Source of the DNA: Anaerolineaceae bacterium
GTDB taxonomy: Bacteria; Chloroflexota; Anaerolineae; Aggregatilineales; Phototrophicaceae
Assembly: GCA_026708325.1 (NCBI GenBank)
Contig: JAPOVC010000024.1
Span: forward strand, 108,929 to 172,928
Length of the DNA stretch: 64,000 bases
Direction of reading: 5' to 3'
Position 1 is the stretch's first letter. Each line of letters starts with the position of its first letter. The translations under genes were made by a program, and so were the position numbers. The notes under the pieces were generated by a model. The model was not told the DNA's origin and made no database searches. It was given only the letters and a program-made list of their open reading frames with translations. Positions 52,300 through 60,339 of the stretch are shown here, piece by piece.

Positions 52300-53304
52300 A
52301 TGGCCGTTGAGCGCATCAGGGTTGTCGTGGCGATGGACTTTGCGGACGAGCTCATTGCGGAGCTGGCCGCTATTTCGCCGCGCCTGCAGGTGGAACGCCA
52401 TTTCCCGCAGGTGCCCGCCAGCGCCTGGACCGACGTAGAAATCCTGTATGCCTCGGGGGTCATTCCGCAGCCGGAGCAGGCGCCGCGTTTGCGCTGGATC
52501 CAGCTGCACGGGGCCGGCACCAATCACCTGCAGGGGCTGCCGATCCTGGATGCCGAGGATGTCGCCATCACCTCCGCCAGCGGCATCCATGCCACGCCAA
52601 TTGCCGAGCACTGTCTGGCCATGATGCTGGCCTTTGCCTGCCGTCTGCCGCATTACCTTCGCCTGCAGGCCGCCACGAACTGGGACCGCTCGGGTCGGGC
52701 TGCGGACACCCTGCGCGGCCAGACCCTGGGTATCGTCGGTTACGGCAGCATCGGCCGCGAACTGGCGCGCCTGGCGGACAGCCTCGGCATGACCGTCGTG
52801 GCCACCCGACGCGACCTGCGGCATCCGGCGGACGAGGGCAGCTACATGGAGCCAGGCGTCGGCGACCCGCTGGCCGAGATTCCGACTCGCCTGTACCCGC
52901 CGCAGGCGCTGGCCTCGATGCTGGCCATCTGCGACTACGTGGCGCTCACCCTGCCGCTGACGGGCGAGACCCAACATTTGCTGGACGAGAGCATGCTGGC
53001 GGCCATGAAACCCGGCGCCGTGCTCATCAACGTTTCGCGCGGGGCCGTGCTGGATGAAGCGGCGCTGATCTCCGCCCTGGCGGCGGAACGCATCGCCGCC
53101 GCCGCGCTGGACGTGTTTGAAGAGGAGCCGCTACCCGCCACCAGCCCGCTGTGGAGCCTGGACAACGTGATCATTACGCCACACATCGCCGGCAACACCC
53201 GGCGCTATCATGAGAAGGCGGCCACTCTCTTCGGCGAAAACCTGCGACGATATCTGAACAACGAAGCCCTGTTCAACCTCTACGATCGCGGCCGCGGCTA
53301 TTGA
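52300..53304 (+). CDS. D-2-hydroxyacid dehydrogenase family protein
   Basis: A 334-residue NAD(P)-dependent oxidoreductase of the D-isomer 2-hydroxyacid class. The Rossmann motif is GIVGYGSIGRELARLA. Catalytic residues are visible: arginine in NVSRGAVLDE, glutamate in DVFEEEPLP and histidine in ITPHIAGN. ATG 52300 after GGAGGTCAGGG. The sequence between GYGSIG and the substrate part has a 30-residue insertion (DLRHPADEGSYMEPG...), common in uncharacterised members. Substrate unknown; single-gene transcript. Confidence 0.9.
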   Translation: MAVERIRVVVAMDFADELIAELAAISPRLQVERHFPQVPASAWTDVEILYASGVIPQPEQAPRLRWIQLHGAGTNHLQGLPILDAEDVAITSASGIHATPIAEHCLAMMLAFACRLPHYLRLQAATNWDRSGRAADTLRGQTLGIVGYGSIGRELARLADSLGMTVVATRRDLRHPADEGSYMEPGVGDPLAEIPTRLYPPQALASMLAICDYVALTLPLTGETQHLLDESMLAAMKPGAVLINVSRGAVLDEAALISALAAERIAAAALDVFEEEPLPATSPLWSLDNVIITPHIAGNTRRYHEKAATLFGENLRRYLNNEALFNLYDRGRGY

Positions 53305-53385
53305 ACCGCGGCGCGGCGCTGCACGTACTATTGGCGCAGGGTGGGACCATTCTGCAATGCCATCGCGGATGCAAGGAGCCATGAC

Positions 53386-53715
53386 ATGAAAGAAGAGCAT
53401 CGGGAAGACCTGGAGGCGGAGCTGAAAGCGTCGCTGGCAGACTTTATTGACCATCAACAACGCGCACTGTCGGCCGCCGGCCGGGCCTGCGATGCCTGGG
53501 TTACGCCGGCCTTCGAGAGCCATGCCAGGGTAGCCGGGGCCACCAGTCTGGCGGGTTTGCGGCGGCTGCTGCGCAACGTCGCCGACGTCGCGGCTGACTG
53601 TGAGGCGGCCGGCTATTGTGGCGGCGAGGCTGACAGCGGCGTCGACCGGCAGGGGCCTGCCACCGGCGGAAACCAGGATGGCGTGCGGGTGCGGGTCCGG
53701 GTTAACGGAGACTGA
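53386..53715 (+). CDS. Small hypothetical protein
   Basis: A 109-residue protein I do not recognise. ATG 53386 has GGAG about 8 bases upstream; an out-of-frame ATG sits at 53381. The N-terminal 75 residues are helical (KEEHREDLEAELKASLADFI, LAGLRRLLRNVADVAADCEAA); the tail is glycine-rich and low complexity. Convergent with the ArsA-type gene 15 bases away. Confidence 0.55.
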   Translation: MKEEHREDLEAELKASLADFIDHQQRALSAAGRACDAWVTPAFESHARVAGATSLAGLRRLLRNVADVAADCEAAGYCGGEADSGVDRQGPATGGNQDGVRVRVRVNGD

Positions 53716-53730
53716 GGGTGGCGGTCGGGT

Positions 53731-54918
53731 TCAGCGCGCGGCGGACGTCCTGTCCGCCGCAGGGAAGTGAATCTTCAGGCAGGCGTCCTCAAAGCGGGCG
53801 ACGCCGATCTCCAGGCCGGCCAGGGTATGCGGCAGCACGAAGTTGCGGCGCCAGCGGCCCACCTGCAGGGTCAGTTCGTCACGCTCACGGAACAGGTCAA
53901 GGTCATCATGGCGCGTGAAGGGCAGGGGGACGCTTAGCACGTAGCCGCCATCGGGCGCGCTGCTGATGCGATGGGTTGCGCCGTCATGCATGGGATCCGC
54001 CGGGTTGCGTTGACCATAGAGCGCGTCGCCGAGTTGCTGCAACGAGGCCAGACCGCCGGCCTCGACGCCCAGCAGGGGCGCCGTCAGCAGGGGCAATTCA
54101 CCGAAGGATTCGCGGATCAGCGCCAGATTTTCGGCATGGCGCTGCTTCGCAGCCGCGAACCAGGGATCGCGTACCTCCTCCGGCAGGACGCGGTTGCAGA
54201 GAATGGCGTCGACGGCGTAACCGTAGAGGTTGAGGCAGGTCCATGTGCGTTGCGTCTCGCGGATGACCATGCGTTCGGGGTTGACGACCAGGCGCATGCT
54301 GCTGGTCTGAGGGTCGGCCAGCAACTCCCGCACGCGGTCCAGCGTCGCGAATAGCATTTCCAGCTGGGCGACGGCATCGCCGCCTTCCCGGTCTTTCCCC
54401 ATGGCGCGGTTGAGTGGCCCCAGCACACGGCTGGCGCCGCGGGCCAGGGTCACAATGCGGTTGAACCACCAGCGCGTGACGTCGGGCAGGCTGAGCAGGC
54501 GCAGGGTCTCGGCGGTGGGGGCGGCGTCCACGACGAGCACGTCAAAGTCGCCCCGTTCGTAATAGTGGTGCAGCCACAGCAGATGGGCGCCTTCTTCCAG
54601 GCCGGGCAAAAGGGTGACCTCGCCGGCGACGAGGTCTTCCAGCTCCGGATGGTGAAACATGGCCAGCAGTCGCCGCTGTATGTCGCCCCAGTAACGGTCC
54701 ATGGAGTGTCGCAGGTCGACCTCCTGGGCCCAGAGCTTGGGGGCCAGCGCAACCGGTTCCGGGCCGATGTCGCGCTCGAAGGCGTCGGCCAGGCTGTGGG
54801 CCGCGTCGGTGCTGAGGACCAGGGTCTTCAGGCCGGCCTGCGCGCAACGCAGGGCGGTGGCGGCGGAGATACTGGTCTTGCCTGTGCCGCCCTTGCCGGT
54901 ATGAACGATGATGCGCAT
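53731..54918 (-). CDS. ArsA/Get3-family ATPase with HSP20-like C-terminal domain
   Basis: A 395-residue cytosolic P-loop ATPase. The deviant Walker A GKGGTGKT is at residues 8-15 and the family switch region reads VVDAAPTAETLRLLSLP. The C-terminal 70 or so residues (LDLFRERDELTLQVGRWRRNFVLP, DACLKIHFP) match the ArsA HSP20-like domain. No arsenite pump or ars regulator is nearby, so a role in handling tail-anchored or other client proteins is as likely as arsenic export. ATG 54918; AGGAGA upstream. Confidence 0.88.
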   Translation of the reverse strand: MRIIVHTGKGGTGKTSISAATALRCAQAGLKTLVLSTDAAHSLADAFERDIGPEPVALAPKLWAQEVDLRHSMDRYWGDIQRRLLAMFHHPELEDLVAGEVTLLPGLEEGAHLLWLHHYYERGDFDVLVVDAAPTAETLRLLSLPDVTRWWFNRIVTLARGASRVLGPLNRAMGKDREGGDAVAQLEMLFATLDRVRELLADPQTSSMRLVVNPERMVIRETQRTWTCLNLYGYAVDAILCNRVLPEEVRDPWFAAAKQRHAENLALIRESFGELPLLTAPLLGVEAGGLASLQQLGDALYGQRNPADPMHDGATHRISSAPDGGYVLSVPLPFTRHDDLDLFRERDELTLQVGRWRRNFVLPHTLAGLEIGVARFEDACLKIHFPAADRTSAAR

Positions 54919-55115
54919 GGCATGATTTCTCCTGACAGTCGCCGGTGCAGAGAACTACGAATAGAGATTAACTGAAGTTACAATGTTTATTGAGCAAACG
55001 ATTGGCAGGGAGCAATCAATTTTGTGAACGCGCCGGGATTCCCGTCTTCGCTTCAACCCATGAAAGGTATGAATTGTAGCGGGGGCGAGAGTCGGTTGCG
55101 GAAGCGGGGCTACCA

Positions 55116-56012
55116 ATGAACCTGGTCGAGTCGCGCCGGGGACCTGGAGGGTCCATTGCCCCTCGCCTCCTGCGGCGTTTGCTGCCCCGCCATGCCCTGG
55201 GTGACGCCATTTATGCCGTGTTGCATTACACCTGGCTGCAGCGACGCCTGCCAGGGCGCAAGCATTCCGGCCGACTTAGCGACTTCATCTTGTGGAGCAA
55301 GTTTGACGGCACGTTTCTGGACCCGCTGTGTCAGTTTGTTTCGGACAAGGCGTATGCCAGGCATTTCATCACCGCCATTGTTGGTGAACAATACAACGCA
55401 AAAGCGTACCAGCTCTTGCGCAGCCCGCAGGAAGTGGAGCGAATGGAGTTGACGCACTTCCCCTGTGTTGTCAAGCCCGTGCACCTGAGCGGGCAGGTCC
55501 TCATTTGTCATGGTCCGCTGGATGCCGAAAGCAAAAACCTGGTCATGTCATGGATGCGGCGGAACTATTATCTGGAATCCCGGGAACAGCACTACAAGTA
55601 CCTGAGGCCAGGTGTCATTGTTGAAGAGTTTGTCTCTGATGATGGCGTGTCTGTGCCGGACGACATCAAGGTTTTCTGCTTTAACGGGGAGCCTGGCTTC
55701 ATTCACGTCGACTCAGGTCGCTTTGTGCGCCTGACCCGCAATCTTTACGATACCTCCTGGAATCGCCTCCCCTGGACCATCCTGCTGCCGACGAGAAAGG
55801 AAGACGATCCCCGGCCGGAACGCCTGGACGAGATCCTCGAGGTCGCCAGGCGGCTTTCCGCTCACTTCGACTTCATCAGGGTGGACTTCTATGTCACGGA
55901 AAAGGGCATCAAGGTCGGCGAACTGACCAACTGCCCCGGCAGTGGGGGAGTCCACATACGGCCACGGGAAGGCGAATACGCGCTGGGCCGCCACCTGCAA
56001 CGCGCCGACTGA
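55116..56012 (+). CDS. TupA-like ATP-grasp protein (tandem copy 1)
   Basis: A 298-residue ATP-grasp protein of the TupA family, named after a teichuronopeptide biosynthesis enzyme; such proteins join an acid to an amine, often an amino acid to a surface glycan. Typical segments: HFPCVVKPVHLSGQV, GVIVEEFVSDDGVSVPDDIKVFCFNGEPGFIHVDSGRF and FDFIRVDFYVTEKGIKVGELT. ATG 55116 follows GGAAGCGGGG. No signal peptide. It has a paralogue 331 bases downstream and lower GC than its neighbours. Function probably in cell-surface polymer modification. Confidence 0.85.
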   Translation: MNLVESRRGPGGSIAPRLLRRLLPRHALGDAIYAVLHYTWLQRRLPGRKHSGRLSDFILWSKFDGTFLDPLCQFVSDKAYARHFITAIVGEQYNAKAYQLLRSPQEVERMELTHFPCVVKPVHLSGQVLICHGPLDAESKNLVMSWMRRNYYLESREQHYKYLRPGVIVEEFVSDDGVSVPDDIKVFCFNGEPGFIHVDSGRFVRLTRNLYDTSWNRLPWTILLPTRKEDDPRPERLDEILEVARRLSAHFDFIRVDFYVTEKGIKVGELTNCPGSGGVHIRPREGEYALGRHLQRAD

Positions 56013-56342
56013 TCGACCGGCCAGGGGGTGACCCCGTTGGCGACCAGGGCTACCGGCTCCGCAAGGTGAAACATGGCCGGCACAAGCGAAGATGCGGATG
56101 CCGGGCGCTCTCCCTTTCCCCTGCATTTCAACCACAAACGGCCAGTCCTGACCGCCGTTACATAAGGTATGGCGCGTTTCTCCGGCACAGGCGGGATATG
56201 TCAGGTATGGAGGTTGCCGGACGGTCTTGCGAGCAGATACAATTCCCTGAATGGAACAAGGTCAATTCTTCTGAGTTGTTCACTGATGAATTGAACCCCT
56301 TGCCCTGGCTGACTTGCTGCCTGAACTGACCGGAAGTTCCAA
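56013..56342. other. Intergenic region between the two TupA-like genes
   Basis: About 330 bases without a gene. The composition shifts toward AT around 56210-56300. A CCGGC/GCCGG stem can form near 56051-56083, but I could not match it to a known RNA class. GGAAG near 56331 serves as the ribosome-binding site of the second gene. Confidence 0.45.
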
Positions 56343-57236
56343 ATGTTCGCAAAGCGGATGGCTGCAATCCTGTGCAAGGGCTTGCCTGCCAACAATCTGG
56401 GTGACGGCCTCTACGCCTGGATGCATTATCTGGTTAACCAGGGACGCTTGCCGGGTGGCAAGTATTCCGGTCGACTGAATGACTACCTTTATCGACTTAA
56501 GGTAGACGGGACCCTGCTTGACCCAATGTATCAGTTCGTCTGTGACAAGGAATATGCCAAGTACTACATCGGCGCTGTTGTCGGCAGGCAACTCACCCTG
56601 AAAACGTTTCGGGTCCTGCGCAATGACGATGACGTCGACAGCTTGCGACTTGATCATTTCCCCTGCGTGGTCAAACCTTCCCACCTGAGCGGCCAGGTGC
56701 AGTTTTGTTACGAGAACGACAAATCACTGGACAGGGATTTGATGAAAGGATGGTTGCGCAAGAACCTCTATCGCATTTCCAGACCGCAAGATTACAAGTA
56801 TTTGACTCCCAAAATTCTTGTTGAAGAATTTTTTTCCGAGGGCGGGTTGTCAGTGCCGAATGATTACAAGATTTTCTGTTTTGGAGGTTCACCTGCCTTC
56901 ATCCAGGTGGATGCCGATCGATTTACATGTCACACAAGGAATTTCTACGATACTTCCTGGAAGCGCATGCCCCTGACCCTGATGTACCCGTCACGGGAAG
57001 AGGATGATCCCCGCCCAGGCCAGCTGGAAAGGATGCTGGAAATCGCCGCGAGGCTGTCCGCGCCCTTTCCCTTCATTCGGGTGGACCTGTATGCCAGCAG
57101 TAAGGCGATTAAGGTCGGGGAACTCGCAAGCATCCCGGAAAGCGCTGGTGGCAGAATTGAACCGCCGTCAGGCGAATATGTCCTTGGCAGGTATGCACCT
57201 GGTTCAGATGCGAATACACGCCGCGCCCCGGCCTGA
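56343..57236 (+). CDS. TupA-like ATP-grasp protein (tandem copy 2)
   Basis: A 297-residue paralogue of the previous gene with the same ATP-grasp landmarks: HFPCVVKPSHLSGQV, KILVEEFFSEGGLSVPNDYKIFCFGG and FPFIRVDLYASSKAIKVGELAS. The coding sequence is clearly AT-richer than the rest of the window (runs such as AAATTCTTGTTGAAG are rare elsewhere), which suggests acquisition from another genome or relaxed codon use. ATG 56343. It may act with copy 1 on a surface polymer. Confidence 0.85.
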   Translation: MFAKRMAAILCKGLPANNLGDGLYAWMHYLVNQGRLPGGKYSGRLNDYLYRLKVDGTLLDPMYQFVCDKEYAKYYIGAVVGRQLTLKTFRVLRNDDDVDSLRLDHFPCVVKPSHLSGQVQFCYENDKSLDRDLMKGWLRKNLYRISRPQDYKYLTPKILVEEFFSEGGLSVPNDYKIFCFGGSPAFIQVDADRFTCHTRNFYDTSWKRMPLTLMYPSREEDDPRPGQLERMLEIAARLSAPFPFIRVDLYASSKAIKVGELASIPESAGGRIEPPSGEYVLGRYAPGSDANTRRAPA

Positions 57237-57287
57237 ATTTTTGCCTGCGGGTATGCTGTCCAAATGATTAACAGGGGAGAAAATGCT

Positions 57288-58130
57288 ATGAAAACAGGCA
57301 TTCTGCATCCCGGCGAAATGGGCATCTCCGTCGCGGCCACGATGAAAAACAGCGGCCATGAGGTCATTTGGGTTACGGAGGGACGCAGCGCCGCCACGCG
57401 CGAACGCGCCGCGGAGCACACACTGCATCCCACCCCCGACCTGGCGACGCTTTGCGCCGAGGCCGACGCGCTGGTCAGCGTTTGTCCGCCGGATGCCGCC
57501 GAGGGTGTCGCCATGGACGCGCTGGCTGCGGGATTCCGCGGCCTTTACCTGGACGGCAACGCCATTGCGCCGCAGCGCGCGCAGCGCATGGCGGCAGCCA
57601 TGGAAGCGAAGGGAGCCACCTTCGTCGATGGCAGCATCATCGGCGGCCCGGCCTGGCAACCCGGGGTGACCTGGATGATCCTCAGTGGTGAGGCGTCCGC
57701 CGATGCGGCGGCGCTCTTCGCCGCGGGCCCGCTGGAGACGCGCATCCTGGAAGGCGAGGTGGGACGCGCCTCCGCGCTCAAGATGGTCTTCGCCGGCTGG
57801 ACCAAGGGCACCTCGGCCCTGCTGGCCGCCGTGTTGGGCACGGCCGAGGCGTTGGGCGTGCGCGACGAACTGACGCAACAATGGGCCCGCAGCGGCATGG
57901 ACCTGGCCGAAAGCGCGCCGCAGCGCACACGCACAGTGACGGGCAAGGCCTGGCGTTTCGTCGGCGAGATGGAAGAGATCAGCGCGACCTTCGATGGCGC
58001 CGGTCTGCCGGGCGACTTTCATCAGGGCGCGGCCGAGGTCTACCGGCGTATGGCGGGTTTCAAGGACGCGCCAGAGCTTCCCGCACTGGAAGACGTTCTG
58101 AAGTCCCTTAAGGGCGACGACGGGGCATGA
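57288..58130 (+). CDS. NAD(P)-binding dehydrogenase, 6-phosphogluconate/imine reductase-like
   Basis: A 280-residue Rossmann-fold oxidoreductase. ATG 57288 follows AGGGGAGAAAATGCT. The N-terminus TGILHPGEMGISVAATMKNSGHEVIWV is a GxGxMG-type cofactor fold with the first glycine altered (LHPGEMG). FVDGSIIGGPAW and ALKMVFAGWTKGTSALLAAVL match the beta-hydroxyacid dehydrogenase C-terminal DUF1932-type domain. Substrate unknown. The stop overlaps tag as ATGA, so the two are co-translated. Confidence 0.87.
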   Translation: MKTGILHPGEMGISVAATMKNSGHEVIWVTEGRSAATRERAAEHTLHPTPDLATLCAEADALVSVCPPDAAEGVAMDALAAGFRGLYLDGNAIAPQRAQRMAAAMEAKGATFVDGSIIGGPAWQPGVTWMILSGEASADAAALFAAGPLETRILEGEVGRASALKMVFAGWTKGTSALLAAVLGTAEALGVRDELTQQWARSGMDLAESAPQRTRTVTGKAWRFVGEMEEISATFDGAGLPGDFHQGAAEVYRRMAGFKDAPELPALEDVLKSLKGDDGA

Positions 58131-58687
58131 GCGTCCCGCGCTGCCCCTGGGCCGGCAGCGACCCGCTGATGCGGGCCTACCACGACGAGCAGTGGGGTGT
58201 CCCGGTGCATGACGACCGGATGCTCTTCGAGATGCTTTCGCTGGAGGGCGCCCAGGCGGGTCTCAGCTGGAATACGATCCTGCAGCGGCGGGCAGCCTAC
58301 GTCGAACTCTTCGACAACTTCGAGCCGGAGATCGTGGCGCGTTACGACGAGGCGAAGATCGGGGCCCTGCTGACCGACGCGCGCATCATCCGCAACCGCG
58401 CCAAGGTCCGCAGCGTGGTCAGCAACGCCCGGGCCTTCCTGCAGGTTCTGGCCGAATACGGCAGCTTCGATCGCTATCTCTGGACCTTCGTCGACGGCGA
58501 GCCGCGGCTCAACCGCTTCCAGCGCATGGAGGATGTCCCCGCCGAGACGGAAGAATCGCGGGCCATGGCGAGGGACCTGAAGCGGCGCGGTTTCCGCTTC
58601 GTCGGGCCGACCATTTGCTACGCCTACATGCAGTCCTGCGGCCTGGTCAACGACCACGTGGCCGGCTGTTTTCGCTACCGCTGCTGA
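58127..58687 (+). CDS. tag: DNA-3-methyladenine glycosylase I
   Basis: A 186-residue base-excision repair enzyme that removes 3-methyladenine from DNA. The zinc ligands expected in the Tag family are present: C6 and H19 at the N-terminus, H177 and C181 (NDHVAGCF) at the C-terminus. Family stretches include MRAYHDEQWGVPVHDDRMLFEMLSLEGAQAGLSW and FRFVGPTICYAYMQSCGLVNDH. ATG 58127 overlaps the upstream stop. Convergent with the SRPBCC gene. Confidence 0.94.
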   Translation: MSVPRCPWAGSDPLMRAYHDEQWGVPVHDDRMLFEMLSLEGAQAGLSWNTILQRRAAYVELFDNFEPEIVARYDEAKIGALLTDARIIRNRAKVRSVVSNARAFLQVLAEYGSFDRYLWTFVDGEPRLNRFQRMEDVPAETEESRAMARDLKRRGFRFVGPTICYAYMQSCGLVNDHVAGCFRYRC

Positions 58688-58693
58688 GTCGCT

Positions 58694-59629
58694 TCAGTCC
58701 TGCCAGACCAGTTCGTCCTGCAGTTCCAGCATCATGCGCGGGAAGGCGATGGCATCGGGCGAGAGCTTCAGCAGCGGCGGCTGCCAGTCCGCGCCGTATT
58801 CGGCGGCGGAGCGCGCCCAGCCGAGGAAGTTGCGCCAGCCTACGTGCAGGCCGGATGTGTCGTCGTCGGGGGCGTAGCCGCTGTTGAGCAGGGCGAGGCG
58901 CGTGCCGCCGGCTTCCGGCTGCAGGGTCCAGCGGGCGCTGTTCTCCGGGCCGCCCTCGTCGCTCATGCTGTAGACCAGCCGCCGCTCCGGCTCCAGTTCA
59001 CGGATGCGCATGGGCTGCATGCCCGGCCAGCCGAGGTCGTAGTCGCCGCCGACCTGCAGGTCGATGGTGGCCGCTGTCGCCATCCAACGCTCCAGTTCAC
59101 GCTCGTCGCAAAGCACGGCCCAGACGCGGCTGGCGGGCGCGTCGACCAGGCAGTCGACCTCGATGTCGCCGCGCAGGTCCGCGGACCAGGGGATGCGGAT
59201 ATCCGTCGCCCTGCCGTCCAGCCAGCGCCGCAGGTTCTCCAGGGCGATGAACCATTCGTCGGCGTAAGTATAGGGGGCGATGTCGTCGTCCTGCCGATTG
59301 CTGCCGTCGCTATGCTCCAGGGCGACGATGCAGCGCTCGCCGCGGGGGTGCAACTCGACGCTCACGACCGTGTCGTGTCGGCCGCGGCGCCAGGCGAAGG
59401 CCAGCGAGTGCCCAGGCTGGCAGTCGAGCAGTTCATGGCGGCCGCCGTCACGGTCCGGCGTACCGGCGGTGAATTGCCCCCAGAAGTCGTAACGACCCGC
59501 TGCAAGATCGACCTGGGCGTGTTCCGCGTACCAGCCCTGCAGCGCAGCGCTGTCGGTCAGCGCGGACCAGGCGCGATCCGCCGCCGTGTTGACGGTCACC
59601 TGCATACGTACGATGGGCTCGAGTGCCAT
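58694..59629 (-). CDS. SRPBCC (AHSA1-like) protein with two ligand-binding domains
   Basis: A 311-residue cytosolic protein built of two SRPBCC/START-like domains: one at about residues 5-150 (VTVNTAADRAWSALTDSAALQGWYAEHAQ) and one at about 160-305 (CLVDAPASRVWAVLCDERELERWM). Two-domain AHSA1-like proteins are usually uncharacterised; they may bind small hydrophobic ligands or assist chaperones. ATG 59629 follows AGGAGG. It is 53 bases downstream of the DinB-like gene, probably in one transcript. Confidence 0.88.
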   Translation of the reverse strand: MALEPIVRMQVTVNTAADRAWSALTDSAALQGWYAEHAQVDLAAGRYDFWGQFTAGTPDRDGGRHELLDCQPGHSLAFAWRRGRHDTVVSVELHPRGERCIVALEHSDGSNRQDDDIAPYTYADEWFIALENLRRWLDGRATDIRIPWSADLRGDIEVDCLVDAPASRVWAVLCDERELERWMATAATIDLQVGGDYDLGWPGMQPMRIRELEPERRLVYSMSDEGGPENSARWTLQPEAGGTRLALLNSGYAPDDDTSGLHVGWRNFLGWARSAAEYGADWQPPLLKLSPDAIAFPRMMLELQDELVWQD

Positions 59630-59682
59630 GCTGTCCTCCTGCCTTGTGCCCTTTTCGGTCAGTGGTCGATGGATGTCTGGAG

Positions 59683-60201
59683 TCAGGTTTCTGCCGCTGC
59701 CTGACCGGCCTGGATGGTTCTTCGAATCTGGTCGAGGTGGTCTTCGCCATGCTGCGCGTAGGACGCCAGGATCTCGTCCAGCGTGCGTGTGCGGACCTGG
59801 CCGCCGGCCGCGGCGGACTTCTCATCCGGCATCAGACGCGTCGTGCGCGCAAACTGCGAGTCCGCCATTGAGCGCCACAGGGCGACCCAGCGGGCGTGCA
59901 GCGCCTCCAGCAGGTCGAGTGAGTCCGCCACCGGCGGCCCGCAGGAGTCGGCCAGGGCGGCGAAGCGGTCCTGTTCGTAGTTGCCGATCAGGGGGTTGTC
60001 GGCGGTCAGCCCGGACCTGACCTGCAGGAAGGCGTACATGTGCGAATCGGCGAGGTGATGGACGTTTTGGGCGACGTTCCACTCGCCCGGAATGGCATGG
60101 GCTGAAAGTTGCGCCTCGTCCAGGTCGGCGACCAGTGCGCGCAGTTGCGACGGCAAAATGCGGATGCGTTCGATACAGTCGCCGCGTTCCTGCTCTTGCA
60201 T
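59683..60201 (-). CDS. DinB-family putative metal-dependent protein
   Basis: A 172-residue four-helix-bundle protein of the DinB/YfiT-like superfamily. Three histidines that could form the metal site are in NVHHLADSHMY and SYAQHGEDHLDQIRR. GEWNVAQNVHHLADSHMY is the typical signature. I prefer ATG 60201, which has GGGGGA 6 bases upstream, over ATG 60207. Family roles include thiol transfer; function here unknown. Co-directional with the SRPBCC gene. Confidence 0.88.
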   Translation of the reverse strand: MQEQERGDCIERIRILPSQLRALVADLDEAQLSAHAIPGEWNVAQNVHHLADSHMYAFLQVRSGLTADNPLIGNYEQDRFAALADSCGPPVADSLDLLEALHARWVALWRSMADSQFARTTRLMPDEKSAAAGGQVRTRTLDEILASYAQHGEDHLDQIRRTIQAGQAAAET

Positions 60202-60277
60202 GGCCATTCCCCCGGGTCAAGAGAAGCAGCAGGCTAGCCGCCGACCGCGTTCACGTCAATCCGCAAGGGCGCGGCTT

Positions 60278-60307
60278 TTGTCTGCCTGCGTGACAACCCG
60301 CTATACT
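60278..60307 (+). promoter_or_regulatory. Promoter of the nucleoside-type ABC operon
   Basis: -35 TTGTCT (60278-60283), 18-bp spacer, -10 TATACT (60302-60307), 33 bases before the ATG at 60340. Confidence 0.55.
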
Positions 60308-60339
60308 CGCGCGGGTTGCAGCCACCGGAGCCGGACGCC

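Noticed and set aside
56040..56100. A cyclic-di-GMP or other riboswitch in the gap between the TupA-like genes
   Set aside because: Short resemblances (CAGGGCTA, CCGGC/GCCGG stem) do not extend to the full conserved core of any class I know.
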